A stretch of 64,000 nt of DNA from Actimicrobium sp047621345 (GTDB lineage Bacteria > Pseudomonadota > Gammaproteobacteria > Burkholderiales > Burkholderiaceae_D): NCBI GenBank assembly GCA_047621345.1, contig JBLHLW010000015.1:1-64000 (forward strand), read 5' to 3'. Under the pieces are notes generated by a model. It was not told where the DNA came from and did no database searches. It worked only from the letters and a program-made list of their open reading frames with translations. Below, one piece after another: positions 52,415 to 61,244 of this stretch (position 1 is the stretch's first letter; each line of letters begins with the position of its first letter). The translations under genes were made by a program, and so were the position numbers.

Positions 52415-53928
52415 GATGCCGCTTTGACGGTAGGTAAAATTTCGGGAGACGAAGTAACAGGTACAACCAGGCCGCTAGCCGTGGCATTAAAACCACCCCC
52501 CAGCGCCTTGATCAGACTGATGCGCAAATCACTCATGCGCAGACTGGCATCAAGCTCGGTGCGGCGTTGCTGCAGCAAGACTGCTTCGGATGCCAGCACC
52601 TGCAACTGGTTGACCGTACCGACGCGCTGGCGTTGTTCGGACAGTCGCAGTACGTTGCTTGCGGCTTGCACCGCCAGACGCTGATGCTCTTGCTGCTGTG
52701 CAGCGCCACGCAAGGACTGCACCTGATCAGCCACGTCATGCAAAGCATCAGTCAGCGTCTGGTTGTAGGTGGCGACGGCACGGTCGTACGTGGCGACCTT
52801 GCCCTTGAGGCGCGCGCGCAGCGACCCGCCTTCGAAGATGGGCAGACGAATCGCTGGCCCGACACCGGCGATGGCGCTGCCGCTGCTGATCAAGTTCGAT
52901 AGTCCAAGACTGGACAAGCCCGCAAAAGCGCTCAGGTTGATGTTCGGATAAAAGTCAGTCCGGGCGGTATCGATATCACCCTGCAGGGCCTCGACATACC
53001 AGCGCGCCGCCACGATGTCCGCACGGCGGCCGAGCAAGGCAAGTGGCAAGGCGTCCGGCAGCGGCAGTTCAGCCAGTGGGGCAACATCTGGCAGGGCAAT
53101 CGACAAGCCACGATCCGGACCTTGTCCCAACAAGGCAGCCAACTGGTTGCGACTCAGTGCCAAGGCTTCCTGCCATTGCGCTTGTTCTGTCCGCAGGTTT
53201 TGCAACTGGACCTGAGCGATCTGGTTATCGCTCTGGTTATCAAGGCCGGCGGCGATCCGGCGGACCGTCAAGTCATTGAGTTTCAGACGCACCGTCTGTT
53301 GCCGTGCGATCAGGTCGAGTTGCTGAACCTGGCGATGCATCTGCATCCAGCTATGCGCCACCGCGCTGGCCAGCATCAGGCGAGCACTGTATTGCTCGGC
53401 CTCGACGGCTTTTCCCTGTGCCAGTACGGCACGCAATTCGGCCGCGTGACGACCCCAGAAATCAAGGTCATACGAAACACTCAGCGCCAGTTGATTGTCC
53501 GAGCGCAAAGCGCCCGCCAAAGGTGGAGGGATGATGCCGTTTTCAGTGTAGCGCTGGTAGGTGCTGATGAAACTGCCACCCACAGTCGGGCCAGCAGCGG
53601 CACGCGTGGCGTCTGCCAATGCCTGCGCGGCAGCGATGCGCGCTGCGCTAATTTGCAAGGTTGGATTGGCAGCAAGCGCCTCGTCGACTAGGGACTGCAA
53701 GGCAGGGCCGCCAATACTGGTCGGCCAGTCTATTGCCGGCCATTGCCCGCCCTGCGCCGGTAGCGCGATGGCGCTGGACAACTCGGCCGGCGAACGGATG
53801 TGTGCAGTACTGCGAATATCGCCTGAACTAACGCAGGCCGACAGCCCTGCGGCTAGCAGTGCTGAGCTGAGCAACGTCTTGGCAAAGCGTATCAGGGTGT
53901 CGAAAGCACGGGGAAAAATAGGCATCAT
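52411..53928 (-). CDS. Outer-membrane efflux lipoprotein, NodT/OprM type
   Basis: 505 residues. Lipoprotein signal with lipobox LSAC (LLAAGLSACVSSG), then two outer-membrane efflux repeats with long helices (SYDLDFWGRHAAELRAVLAQ and YPNINLSAFAGLSSLGLSNL are family stretches). First gene of the operon. A motif at 53938-53958 just upstream resembles one before the marR-like gene, suggesting shared control. Confidence 0.92.
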   Translation of the reverse strand: MMPIFPRAFDTLIRFAKTLLSSALLAAGLSACVSSGDIRSTAHIRSPAELSSAIALPAQGGQWPAIDWPTSIGGPALQSLVDEALAANPTLQISAARIAAAQALADATRAAAGPTVGGSFISTYQRYTENGIIPPPLAGALRSDNQLALSVSYDLDFWGRHAAELRAVLAQGKAVEAEQYSARLMLASAVAHSWMQMHRQVQQLDLIARQQTVRLKLNDLTVRRIAAGLDNQSDNQIAQVQLQNLRTEQAQWQEALALSRNQLAALLGQGPDRGLSIALPDVAPLAELPLPDALPLALLGRRADIVAARWYVEALQGDIDTARTDFYPNINLSAFAGLSSLGLSNLISSGSAIAGVGPAIRLPIFEGGSLRARLKGKVATYDRAVATYNQTLTDALHDVADQVQSLRGAAQQQEHQRLAVQAASNVLRLSEQRQRVGTVNQLQVLASEAVLLQQRRTELDASLRMSDLRISLIKALGGGFNATASGLVVPVTSSPEILPTVKAAS

Positions 53929-53998
53929 GGCAATTTTATTGGTTGATCAGGCAAATTGTTTTTCAGAGCTTTTATTGCCAAAATTACTATCTGGACGA

Positions 53999-54451
53999 TT
54001 ATGCCGCTTCGCCGTTGAGCAAAACGCGACGCAATAACGAACGCAGAAACCCCATTTCTTCATCACTTAATCCGGCGAAATTGCGTGCACGCGCAGCCAG
54101 ATAAATAGCAGGAAGCTGCTCCGCCAAAGCGCTGCCCTCGGCCGTGAGTTGCAGCATCAAGGTGCGACGATCGGCACCGCTGGGCAGGCGGATGACCAGC
54201 GAGCGTTTGACCAGTCGATCAACCATCCGCGTCATTGCGGCCGCATCAATGTACAACTCGCGGGCCAATTGCGACGCGGTATCAAAGTGCCCGGACATCA
54301 ACATCAGCAAAATGCCGCCCTGTGCATGCGTAATGCCATGGGAAGTCAAGGCGTCGTCGAGGGACTTGGCAAGTTGCGCGCGCGTACGGCCGAGCAAATA
54401 GCCAATACTTTCTTCGACAACATAGGGAACCGGGGAGAAAGGAGTAGACAC
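53999..54451 (-). CDS. MarR family transcriptional regulator
   Basis: 150 residues from a GTG at 54451; the start is uncertain because no ribosome site is clear. Winged-helix core: HGITHAQGGILLMLMSGHFDTASQLARELYIDAAAMTRMVDRLVKRSLVIRLPSGADRRTLMLQLTAEG (signature seen in parts, including the DRR wing). It precedes the efflux operon on the same strand by 70 bp and most likely represses it and itself until a drug-like ligand binds. Confidence 0.9.
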   Translation of the reverse strand: MSTPFSPVPYVVEESIGYLLGRTRAQLAKSLDDALTSHGITHAQGGILLMLMSGHFDTASQLARELYIDAAAMTRMVDRLVKRSLVIRLPSGADRRTLMLQLTAEGSALAEQLPAIYLAARARNFAGLSDEEMGFLRSLLRRVLLNGEAA

Positions 54452-54463
54452 GTTAATTAAATG

Positions 54464-54483
54464 CAATTGTTTGACTAGGCAAG
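54464..54483. promoter_or_regulatory. Candidate MarR operator
   Basis: CAATTGTTTGACTAGGCAAG upstream of the marR-like gene resembles ATTGGTTGATCAGGCAAATT (53938-53957) upstream of the efflux operon; both share a TTGxTTGAxxAGGCAA core. Two similar sites at the two expected targets suggest binding by this regulator. In the 54452-54767 gap nothing else was seen beyond a hairpin (ACCGCG/CGCGGT, about 54667-54683). Confidence 0.4.
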
Positions 54484-54767
54484 AATATACGCGCATTTCG
54501 CTAGTCACGTGAGCATTGCAGAGAACATGCAAATTGCGCGCTGCACTCAGTCGCAACGGGTGGTCGGTCGACGTCGACCAATGAACTGAACTCCGGGCGG
54601 AGCGACTTTTTTCAGATAACCAACTGCGCGCCACCTGCATGGGCATAGAGGCGGCGTCTCTTTAGAACCGCGATCCCCGCGGTCATCGAAACCGGCCGTC
54701 AAATTATTCAGATGACTTTGGTTAATGTGATTACACTACACCTTTAAATTTACCCATTAGTCACTCC

Positions 54768-55394
54768 ATGCCCGCTACCGAAGTATGTACGACACGCGAT
54801 GCAGCAAAGATTCTTGGCATCTCGGTGACCTCGGTCCAGCAACTGGTTGAAACCGGGGCGTTGACCGCATGGAAAACTACGGGTGGGCACAGACGTATCG
54901 CGCTCGACGCAGTCACTACCTACAAACGCTCCCGCGCCACTCTGAACGAAACTGCGAATAACAGCACAAATCAAACACAGGAAAATGGGGAAAAAACATC
55001 AATCCTAATCGTGCAGGATGAACAGCAAAAACGCGTGTTTTATGAAGAGCAGATTGCGTCATGGCACCTCAATGCCAGCACGGTATTTTGTAGCAATGGG
55101 TATCAAGCGCTGATCGAAATTTCCAGACACAAACCCGACATCCTGTTGGCCGACATTGACACGGATACAACTGCGGGTCGTGAATTGATCAATGCCCTCT
55201 TGACCTATCCCGACTTGACAGACATGCACATGGCTGTACTTTCAAACATGAAACAGGACCCACAGACCACATGTGAGGACTTGTCGGATGGCGTCGTTTT
55301 TTTCAGCAACCCAATTAATCTGGATGAATTACGCGGCTACCTGCGCGGGTGTTGCGCAGGCCAGGAACGCGTGAGGCGCACCGCAGGGAAGTAA
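54768..55394 (+). CDS. Excisionase-type HTH protein with degenerate receiver domain
   Basis: 208 residues. Residues 1-60 are a MerR/excisionase-type HTH (TTRDAAKILGISVTSVQQLV, TGGHRRIALDAV). A polar linker follows, then a receiver-like domain (about 77-195): ILIVQDE keeps one of two acidic residues, LLADID has the phospho-acceptor position, but the invariant Lys of the K-P motif is Asn (FFSNPINLDEL). Phosphorylation signalling is thus doubtful; it may work as a protein-binding platform. DNA targets unknown. Confidence 0.8.
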   Translation: MPATEVCTTRDAAKILGISVTSVQQLVETGALTAWKTTGGHRRIALDAVTTYKRSRATLNETANNSTNQTQENGEKTSILIVQDEQQKRVFYEEQIASWHLNASTVFCSNGYQALIEISRHKPDILLADIDTDTTAGRELINALLTYPDLTDMHMAVLSNMKQDPQTTCEDLSDGVVFFSNPINLDELRGYLRGCCAGQERVRRTAGK

Positions 55395-55483
55395 CAACGC
55401 ATCACCGATCGATGCATTGCACGTTATCGCAGCGAGTTCAGTGAAGTAGGTCACTCCAGCCAACTTCACTGCGACTGGCCCAT

Positions 55484-57484
55484 TCACGCCAGGCCAAGCT
55501 CGGCTTTTTTCCGTCTTGCCCAAGCGGCAATGAGACGGTCCGCGACAATCCCCAAAAATGCAATACACAGGCCTGCCACTAGCGCCCTACCTGTTTCATT
55601 ACCTGAGCGTGCCGCATTGATTTCCGCTCCCAAATCTTGCGTTCCAATCAGGGAGGTAATCGCGACCATGAACAGGGCCATGAATATAACTTGATTGATG
55701 CCCAACATAATCTCCGGCAGGGCAATCGGCAGTTCTACTTTTACCAGTCGTTGCCAACGCGTCGTACCAAGCTGCGTCACCGCTTCTAGCAGCCGCGGCG
55801 AGACATTGCGCAAGCCAAGTATTGTGTAGCGAATCATCGGCACTACCGCAAACAGCAACACGGCAATGATGGCGGACAGGTCGCTCACCCTGAACAACAT
55901 CACTACCGGAATCAGATAAATAAAAGAGGGAAAAGTCTGGAAAAAATCACACAGTCCGACAGCGATGTTTGACAGACGCTGATTGCCCGCCGCGACAACA
56001 CCAAGCAAAAATCCGAACACGATACACACCACCGCTGCCGTTCCGATCATGTATACCGTGGTCATCGTCTGCGTCCATAGACCCATTGCGACGGGGAAAA
56101 AGATAAGCAAACCGGTTCCCATTGACAAACGCCAACCACCCAACCGATAGCCAATCAAAGCGACTAACGCCACAAAAGTTACCCAAGGCGTCGCACGGAA
56201 AAAATCACGAATCGGAATTAATACATTGACCAGCATAAAGTCACGAAACGCTTGCACTGAATCGTACCAATGGATGGTAATCCATTCGATCTGGGCATCC
56301 CACCATGGCGCTGTTGAAATGGTTTGCGCATCGGGCAATACCTCAAGTGCTGGTATGAAATACGCCAGACCAAGACTCAGCAGCACGAACACGACTGCCA
56401 CTAGCAAGTATGGGTGACGGCGCCACACAGCCTGTGCCGGCTGGCTATTGGCCGGCGGTTTCAATGCATAAGCCCGGCTAAGGCGGTCCAGCGCGACGGC
56501 GATCACGACGATTGCAAGGCCTTGCTCGAGCGCTTGTCCCAACCGTAACGATTGCAATGAAGTGAGCAATTCGCTACCCAGGCCTGATGCACCTATGAGC
56601 GAGGCCAGCACGATCATGGCGAGCGTTTGCATGATTCCCTGATTCAAGCCGACTAACAAGGTTGCACGCGCCGCTGGCATCTTTACTTTCCACAACAGCT
56701 GCAACGGCGTGCAGCCCATCATCAGACCAGCTTCGATCAATTCTTGGCTGATGCTTTTCAAACCAAGCGCAACGCAACGCGCCACGGGCGGCACCGCAAA
56801 TACCGCCGTCGCCACCATCGCCGGCGCATTTCCGACGCCAAATAACACCACGATCGGCACCATGTAGGCGAACGGCGGCATGCTTTGCAGCATGTCAAAT
56901 AGCGGCGTGACTAACACTTCTATCTTGCGAAACCGCGACATAAGAATGCCAAACAGCAAACCGGCCAAAAATACCAGCGGTACTGTCACGATCACCAGTG
57001 CAAAGGTCTGCATCGACGCTTCCCATACACCAAATATGGCGAGATACAGGAAAGCCAAGCCACCAGTGGCGGCGGCACGCCAGCCGCCTACCCAATGTCC
57101 CAGAATAGCGGCCAATCCAACCACCGTCACCCAAGGCAAGGCCGGAATCTGATCGTTAAAGCCGGAAAAAAATAGGGATTCAGAAAACGATAATGGGTAG
57201 CTCAGTAGCGACGAAAAGCCACGGGTCACCTCTCTGGCAGAAAACTCGATGGCCGTATCGACGAAAAACCTCAGGTCATAGACCAGCCACTCGAAAAATT
57301 GACTGATCCAGTCACCCAGCGGCACCACCCAGGACGATGGATAAGTCAATGCCCAATCGTGCGTATGACTAGCCCAGCGCCCCGCCAAAACGACCAACAG
57401 CGCCAGCAGCACAAACCCAGCGGTACCGCGGTGCGCAAAAAACCGGCTCATTGCACCAATCCGTGGCGCGGTACTCGCACTCAA
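55484..57484 (-). CDS. Glycine betaine/proline ABC permease, two fused ProW domains
   Basis: 666 residues from a TTG at 57484 overlapping the ATPase stop; an ATG at 57451 is the alternative. Two full binding-protein-dependent permease domains in one chain, one around residues 120-330, the other about 420-650, each with its own EAA-type loop (EAGLMMGCTPLQLLWKVKMP and EAVTQLGTTRWQRLVKVELP). Together they would form a complete pore without a second subunit. Encoded after the ATPase in a ProXVW-like operon for osmoprotectant uptake. Confidence 0.9.
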   Translation of the reverse strand: MSASTAPRIGAMSRFFAHRGTAGFVLLALLVVLAGRWASHTHDWALTYPSSWVVPLGDWISQFFEWLVYDLRFFVDTAIEFSAREVTRGFSSLLSYPLSFSESLFFSGFNDQIPALPWVTVVGLAAILGHWVGGWRAAATGGLAFLYLAIFGVWEASMQTFALVIVTVPLVFLAGLLFGILMSRFRKIEVLVTPLFDMLQSMPPFAYMVPIVVLFGVGNAPAMVATAVFAVPPVARCVALGLKSISQELIEAGLMMGCTPLQLLWKVKMPAARATLLVGLNQGIMQTLAMIVLASLIGASGLGSELLTSLQSLRLGQALEQGLAIVVIAVALDRLSRAYALKPPANSQPAQAVWRRHPYLLVAVVFVLLSLGLAYFIPALEVLPDAQTISTAPWWDAQIEWITIHWYDSVQAFRDFMLVNVLIPIRDFFRATPWVTFVALVALIGYRLGGWRLSMGTGLLIFFPVAMGLWTQTMTTVYMIGTAAVVCIVFGFLLGVVAAGNQRLSNIAVGLCDFFQTFPSFIYLIPVVMLFRVSDLSAIIAVLLFAVVPMIRYTILGLRNVSPRLLEAVTQLGTTRWQRLVKVELPIALPEIMLGINQVIFMALFMVAITSLIGTQDLGAEINAARSGNETGRALVAGLCIAFLGIVADRLIAAWARRKKAELGLA

Positions 57485-58497
57485 AACAGAATCCGTGCAA
57501 TTTGTTCCTTGTCGACATAGCCGACGACAAGATCCGTGTCATCAGTGACAGGCAATGGCTGCGGCGCATTGATGACGCGTGCTGCGATATCCTGCAACAA
57601 ATCCGTACTCCTGATCGCTCCCTGAACATGCGTACCGTCATCGGACGGGGTCATGATTTTTCGCGCTGTCACCAACCGGGCCTTGGGGGCATGCCGAACA
57701 AACTGTTCGACGTAGTCGTTGGCCGGCGCCGTGACCAGTTCTTCTGCAGTGCCGATCTGTGAAACGCGACCATCTTTCATGATCGCAATCCGATTGCCCA
57801 GACGAATTGCTTCATCAAAGTCATGGGAGACAAAGACAATCGATTTATTCAGTTTTTCTTGAAGACGCAAGAATTCGTCCTGCATCTCGCGCCGGATCAA
57901 CGGATCGAGCGCCGAGAACGGTTCGTCCAGGAACCAGACTTCCGGCTCATCAACCAGACTGCGTGCAATTCCGACGCGCTGTTGTTGGCCACCCGACAGT
58001 TGTCGTGGGAAGTCATCTTCCCTTCCGCTTAAGCCGACGGTCTCGATCAATGCGCGCGCCGTGTTCAAACGTAATTCTTTGCTGATGCCCTGCAACTCCA
58101 ACGGGAAGGCAATGTTTTCCAATACGGTTCGATGTGGCAACAAACCGAAGTGCTGGAATACCATTCCCATTTTGTGACGTCGGATATCTGTCAATTGCCG
58201 AGAAGAGACGGTCAACAGATCAACGCCATCAAAAATCACTTGTCCGGCGGTAGGTTTGATTAACCGGGTCAAGCAACGGATCAAGGTCGACTTGCCCGAT
58301 CCGCTCAAGCCCATGACGACCAGAATCTCTCCCTCAAGGATGTCCAGGCTGACGTCGCGCACGGCGGCGGTCAGACCCGCCTTCGCAAGGGCCTCATCAG
58401 TCGGCGCATAGTTATGCGAAGCAAGAAATCCAGCATTTTTTTTACCGAATAACAACCACAGATTTTTACAAGACACCTTCACCGCACGGTTCATCAA
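57481..58497 (-). CDS. proV: Glycine betaine/proline ABC ATPase ProV/OpuAA
   Basis: 338 residues. Walker A GLSGSGKSTLIRCL, ABC signature LSGGQQQRVGIARSLV, Walker B VWFLDEPFSALDPL and the switch His (VSHDFDEA) are present. The C-terminal 60 residues resemble the CBS-like regulatory tail that senses ionic strength in this family. Its stop overlaps the permease start. Confidence 0.92.
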   Translation of the reverse strand: MMNRAVKVSCKNLWLLFGKKNAGFLASHNYAPTDEALAKAGLTAAVRDVSLDILEGEILVVMGLSGSGKSTLIRCLTRLIKPTAGQVIFDGVDLLTVSSRQLTDIRRHKMGMVFQHFGLLPHRTVLENIAFPLELQGISKELRLNTARALIETVGLSGREDDFPRQLSGGQQQRVGIARSLVDEPEVWFLDEPFSALDPLIRREMQDEFLRLQEKLNKSIVFVSHDFDEAIRLGNRIAIMKDGRVSQIGTAEELVTAPANDYVEQFVRHAPKARLVTARKIMTPSDDGTHVQGAIRSTDLLQDIAARVINAPQPLPVTDDTDLVVGYVDKEQIARILF

Positions 58498-58541
58498 TAG
58501 GTCCTTTTATCCAAAGTGGAATGTATATCGGGTCATGTGAG

Positions 58542-58566
58542 CCGTCTGGCAGACATTGCCAGACGG
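58542..58566 (-). other. 10-bp hairpin between proX- and proV-like genes
   Basis: CCGTCTGGCA and TGCCAGACGG form a perfect 10-bp stem with a 5-base loop in the 233-bp gap. No T run follows, so an mRNA-stabilising or attenuating structure that keeps binding-protein levels above the ATPase is more likely than a full terminator. Confidence 0.6.
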
Positions 58567-58730
58567 ATATTGAAAGAGGGGTATTACGAAAAAAATACGC
58601 GCCAGAACAAAGAGCGCGTCGAACCTAAACGAACCAGTTGGACGACTTTAGCGGGCGCGCTGCCGCATTTTCCAATGCGCCTGTCGCGCCTCGCAAAGCC
58701 GTCCAAATAGCTCGTTTAACTAGCGATTCC

Positions 58731-59696
58731 TCAAGCAGCGCAAGCAGGCGTCCACTGTGCAACTTCTTTTGGATGCTTTTTGATCCAGGCAGTGGCTGCA
58801 TCGTCGTGGCTCAAACCATCGACATCCACCATGGCCGCGGCTTGATCAACCATCGGACCGGTAAAGTTGATATTTTTGATCAGTTGAAAACCACAAGACC
58901 ATTTCGCTTCGAAGCCTGACCAGACGCCTTTTTTCAGATAGCCGCCAACTGGATTACCGCAGTCGTACGTTTTATCCGGATTGACGCCCCAGCTTGCATC
59001 GGTCGTGCACTCTGGAGAGTTCTTTGGAAACTCCACGAATTTTCCTGGATAAGCAGCGCCCACCCAATTAGGCGAAAAATTAAACAGGATGATTGGCTCT
59101 TTACGTGCGGCAGCTGATTTCAATTCCCCAAACAGGGCCGCGGCGGAACCGGCGTTGACTACGGTGAAGTTCAAATCGAGGGCTTCAATGCGCTCTTTAT
59201 CGTGCTTGATCCAGTCAACCGGACCGGCAAGATATCGCCCCTTCGGTGCAGTTTCAACAACCGAAAATTTTGCCGCACAGGCGTTGAGTGCTTTCCAGTC
59301 AGGCAAGCCAGGACATATTTCTTCAACATAATCCGGGTACCACCAGTCTTCCCGCGTCGTTGCGGTATGGCTGCCTAAATCAACCATACGACCGGCCTTG
59401 ATCTCCTTGTCAAAGCTTTTGGCCATGGTGCCTTCCCATATTTCCATTTGGAGATGCAAGTCGCCCAGACCCATTGCCGGAAACTGCCCTTGGCTGTCCG
59501 ATGGAACGATTCTGGTTTTGTAGCCGGTTTTCTCCAGCAGTTGTTGCGCAACGCGAGCCAGCACTTTCTGGCTGGACCAGTTGTTGTCGATGATCTTGAT
59601 GGGATCGCTCGATTCAGGGACCGCAGCCCGAGCAGGCAGCGAAAGGACGGAGGAAAAAACTAGTACGCCAAGGACGAGTTTATTGAAGATATTCAA
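58731..59696 (-). CDS. proX: Glycine betaine/proline-type solute-binding protein ProX
   Basis: About 321 residues from a TTG at 59696 that gives a clean signal peptide (NIFNKLVLGVLVFSSVLSLPARA, in part); an ATG at 59726 is also possible. OpuAC-type fold: PIKIIDNNWSSQKVLARVAQ, EIWEGTMAKSF and DWWYPDYVEE, with Trp and Tyr residues fit for cation-pi binding of a quaternary amine. First gene of the transport operon. Exact substrate (glycine betaine, proline, choline) not decided. Confidence 0.88.
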   Translation of the reverse strand: MNIFNKLVLGVLVFSSVLSLPARAAVPESSDPIKIIDNNWSSQKVLARVAQQLLEKTGYKTRIVPSDSQGQFPAMGLGDLHLQMEIWEGTMAKSFDKEIKAGRMVDLGSHTATTREDWWYPDYVEEICPGLPDWKALNACAAKFSVVETAPKGRYLAGPVDWIKHDKERIEALDLNFTVVNAGSAAALFGELKSAAARKEPIILFNFSPNWVGAAYPGKFVEFPKNSPECTTDASWGVNPDKTYDCGNPVGGYLKKGVWSGFEAKWSCGFQLIKNINFTGPMVDQAAAMVDVDGLSHDDAATAWIKKHPKEVAQWTPACAA

Positions 59697-59868
59697 TGAT
59701 TTTTCTCTCTTTCTAAGATGGGGCATGCCTGTCGCAAGCGCATGCCAGATGGTACGGAAACGGCAAAGTCGAGCTGAACATGCAGAGCTTTGCCGGTCGC
59801 GAAAAATGTATAAGAGGATGCTGGCGGAAGTATCAGCACTTTGGGAAACTGCTGATGACTCCACATGC

Positions 59869-59900
59869 AAAAGAGGACTTAAGCGCTAGGCCAAGTCCTC
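59869..59900 (-). terminator. Terminator of tRNA-Val
   Basis: GAGGACTT and AAGTCCTC form an 8-bp stem around 12 bases, followed by TTTT on the minus strand, 17 bases after the tRNA 3' end. Confidence 0.75.
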
Positions 59901-59916
59901 AATTGCAACTATAGTC

Positions 59917-59991
59917 TGGTGGGCGGTGCGGGTTTCGAACCTGCGACCCCTGCCGTGTGAAGGCAGTGCTCTACCCCTGAGCTAACCGCCC
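59917..59991 (-). tRNA. tRNA-Val(CAC)
   Basis: 75 nt including an encoded CCA. Acceptor GGGCGGT/ACCGCCC, D-arm AGCTCAGGGGTAGAGC, anticodon stem CTGCC/GGCAG with loop TTCACAC (anticodon CAC, codon GUG) and T-arm with GGTTCGAACC. Follows dnaQ on the same strand, a common order in Burkholderiales. Confidence 0.95.
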
Positions 59992-60049
59992 GATGCGGAC
60001 CAGATTATTGCATGAATACGACACAAAAACCAAATCTGCCGGCAATCAA

Positions 60050-60757
60050 TCAATTTTCAGCCATGCGCCAAATCGACGTTCCCCGTATTTCCTTGTCGAG
60101 CGCAGTCAATGCCAACTCGTGTTCGAGCAGCTCATCGGCACTCGCTGACAACACAAGAATGTCAGCCAACGGCACCAGTTCCAGATGCGCGCCTTGCTGA
60201 CCGACTTGCTCGTCATCCTCCATATCCATGCTGAGACTATTCTGTCCGCGTGTCATGGCCAAATAGACTTCCGCTAGTAATTCGGCATCCAGTAAAGCGC
60301 CATGCAAAGTCCGGCGTGCATTCGACACGCCGTATCTGTCGCACAGTGAATCGAGCGAATTACGTTTTCCAGGGTGCAATTCCTTGGCCTGCACCAGCGT
60401 GTCGATGACACCGTTCACCTGCGTATTAAAGAGCGGTATGTCAAGGCGCTTGAATTCTGCATCAAGAAAACCGACGTCAAACGGCGCGTTGTGAATAATG
60501 ACCTCGGCCCCGCCAATGTAGTCCCGCAGTTCGGCAACAATTGCCGAAAACTTGGGCTTGTCGCGCAGGAATTCGGTAGTCAATCCATGTACCGCCAGTG
60601 CACCCTCTTCGGAATCGCGCTCTGGATTGAGATAGCAATGAAAGTTCTTACCGGTCAACCGACGATTGATCAGTTCGACACAGCCGATTTCTATGATGCG
60701 GTCGCCCGAACGAGGATTGAGTCCCGTAGTTTCGGTATCGAGAACAATTTGGCGCAT
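60050..60757 (-). CDS. dnaQ: DNA polymerase III epsilon subunit (3'-5' exonuclease)
   Basis: 235 residues. DEDDh exonuclease motifs: LDTETTGLNPRSGDRIIEIG (Asp, Glu), HNAPFDVGFLDAEF and HGALLDAELLAEVY (His, Asp). The C-terminal tail binds the alpha subunit. Proofreads replication. Lies after rnhA on the same strand, a conserved pairing. Confidence 0.95.
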   Translation of the reverse strand: MRQIVLDTETTGLNPRSGDRIIEIGCVELINRRLTGKNFHCYLNPERDSEEGALAVHGLTTEFLRDKPKFSAIVAELRDYIGGAEVIIHNAPFDVGFLDAEFKRLDIPLFNTQVNGVIDTLVQAKELHPGKRNSLDSLCDRYGVSNARRTLHGALLDAELLAEVYLAMTRGQNSLSMDMEDDEQVGQQGAHLELVPLADILVLSASADELLEHELALTALDKEIRGTSIWRMAEN

Positions 60758-60809
60758 GAGTAGGTTGTCCTGTGGATTTAAACAAATGTTGCGGCATATC
60801 TAGGGCGAT

Positions 60810-61244
60810 TTAGCGAATGGAATCGACGCCACGATTGGCGAGACCGTCGGCGCGCTCGTTGCCGACGTGACCAGAATGGCCGCGTACCCAGCGCCACTGA
60901 ATCTGGTGCATTTGTTGCGCCAGATCGAGGGCCTGCCACAGGTCGACATTCTTGACAGGTTCACGCGCAGCGGTTTTCCAACCGCGTTTTTTCCAGCCGT
61001 GAATCCACTCGCTAATGCCCTTTTGTACGTATTGGCTGTCGGTATGCACGATCACGTCACAAGGACGCCGCAGCGCCGTTAACGCCTCGATGACCGCCTT
61101 CAATTCCATCCTGTTATTGGTCGTGTCGCGCTCGCCACCAAACAGTTCTTTTTCATTGGTGCCGGCAACCAGCCAGGCTCCCCAGCCACCGCGCCCGGGA
61201 TTTCCTTTGCAGGCACCATCCGTGTAAATCTCAACTTTTTCCAT
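60810..61244 (-). CDS. rnhA: Ribonuclease HI
   Basis: 144 residues, full length. Catalytic residues in YTDGACKGNPGRGGWG (Asp), NNRMELKAVIEAL (Glu), IVHTDSQYVQKGI (Asp) and VRGHSGHVGNERAD (His, Asp). Removes RNA from RNA-DNA hybrids. Its start overlaps the preceding methyltransferase gene by 14 bp. Confidence 0.96.
   Translation of the reverse strand: MEKVEIYTDGACKGNPGRGGWGAWLVAGTNEKELFGGERDTTNNRMELKAVIEALTALRRPCDVIVHTDSQYVQKGISEWIHGWKKRGWKTAAREPVKNVDLWQALDLAQQMHQIQWRWVRGHSGHVGNERADGLANRGVDSIR

Noticed and set aside
54890..54905. GGTGGGCAC match resembling a REP arm
   Set aside because: It is inside the HTH gene, encodes TGGHR, and has no second arm.
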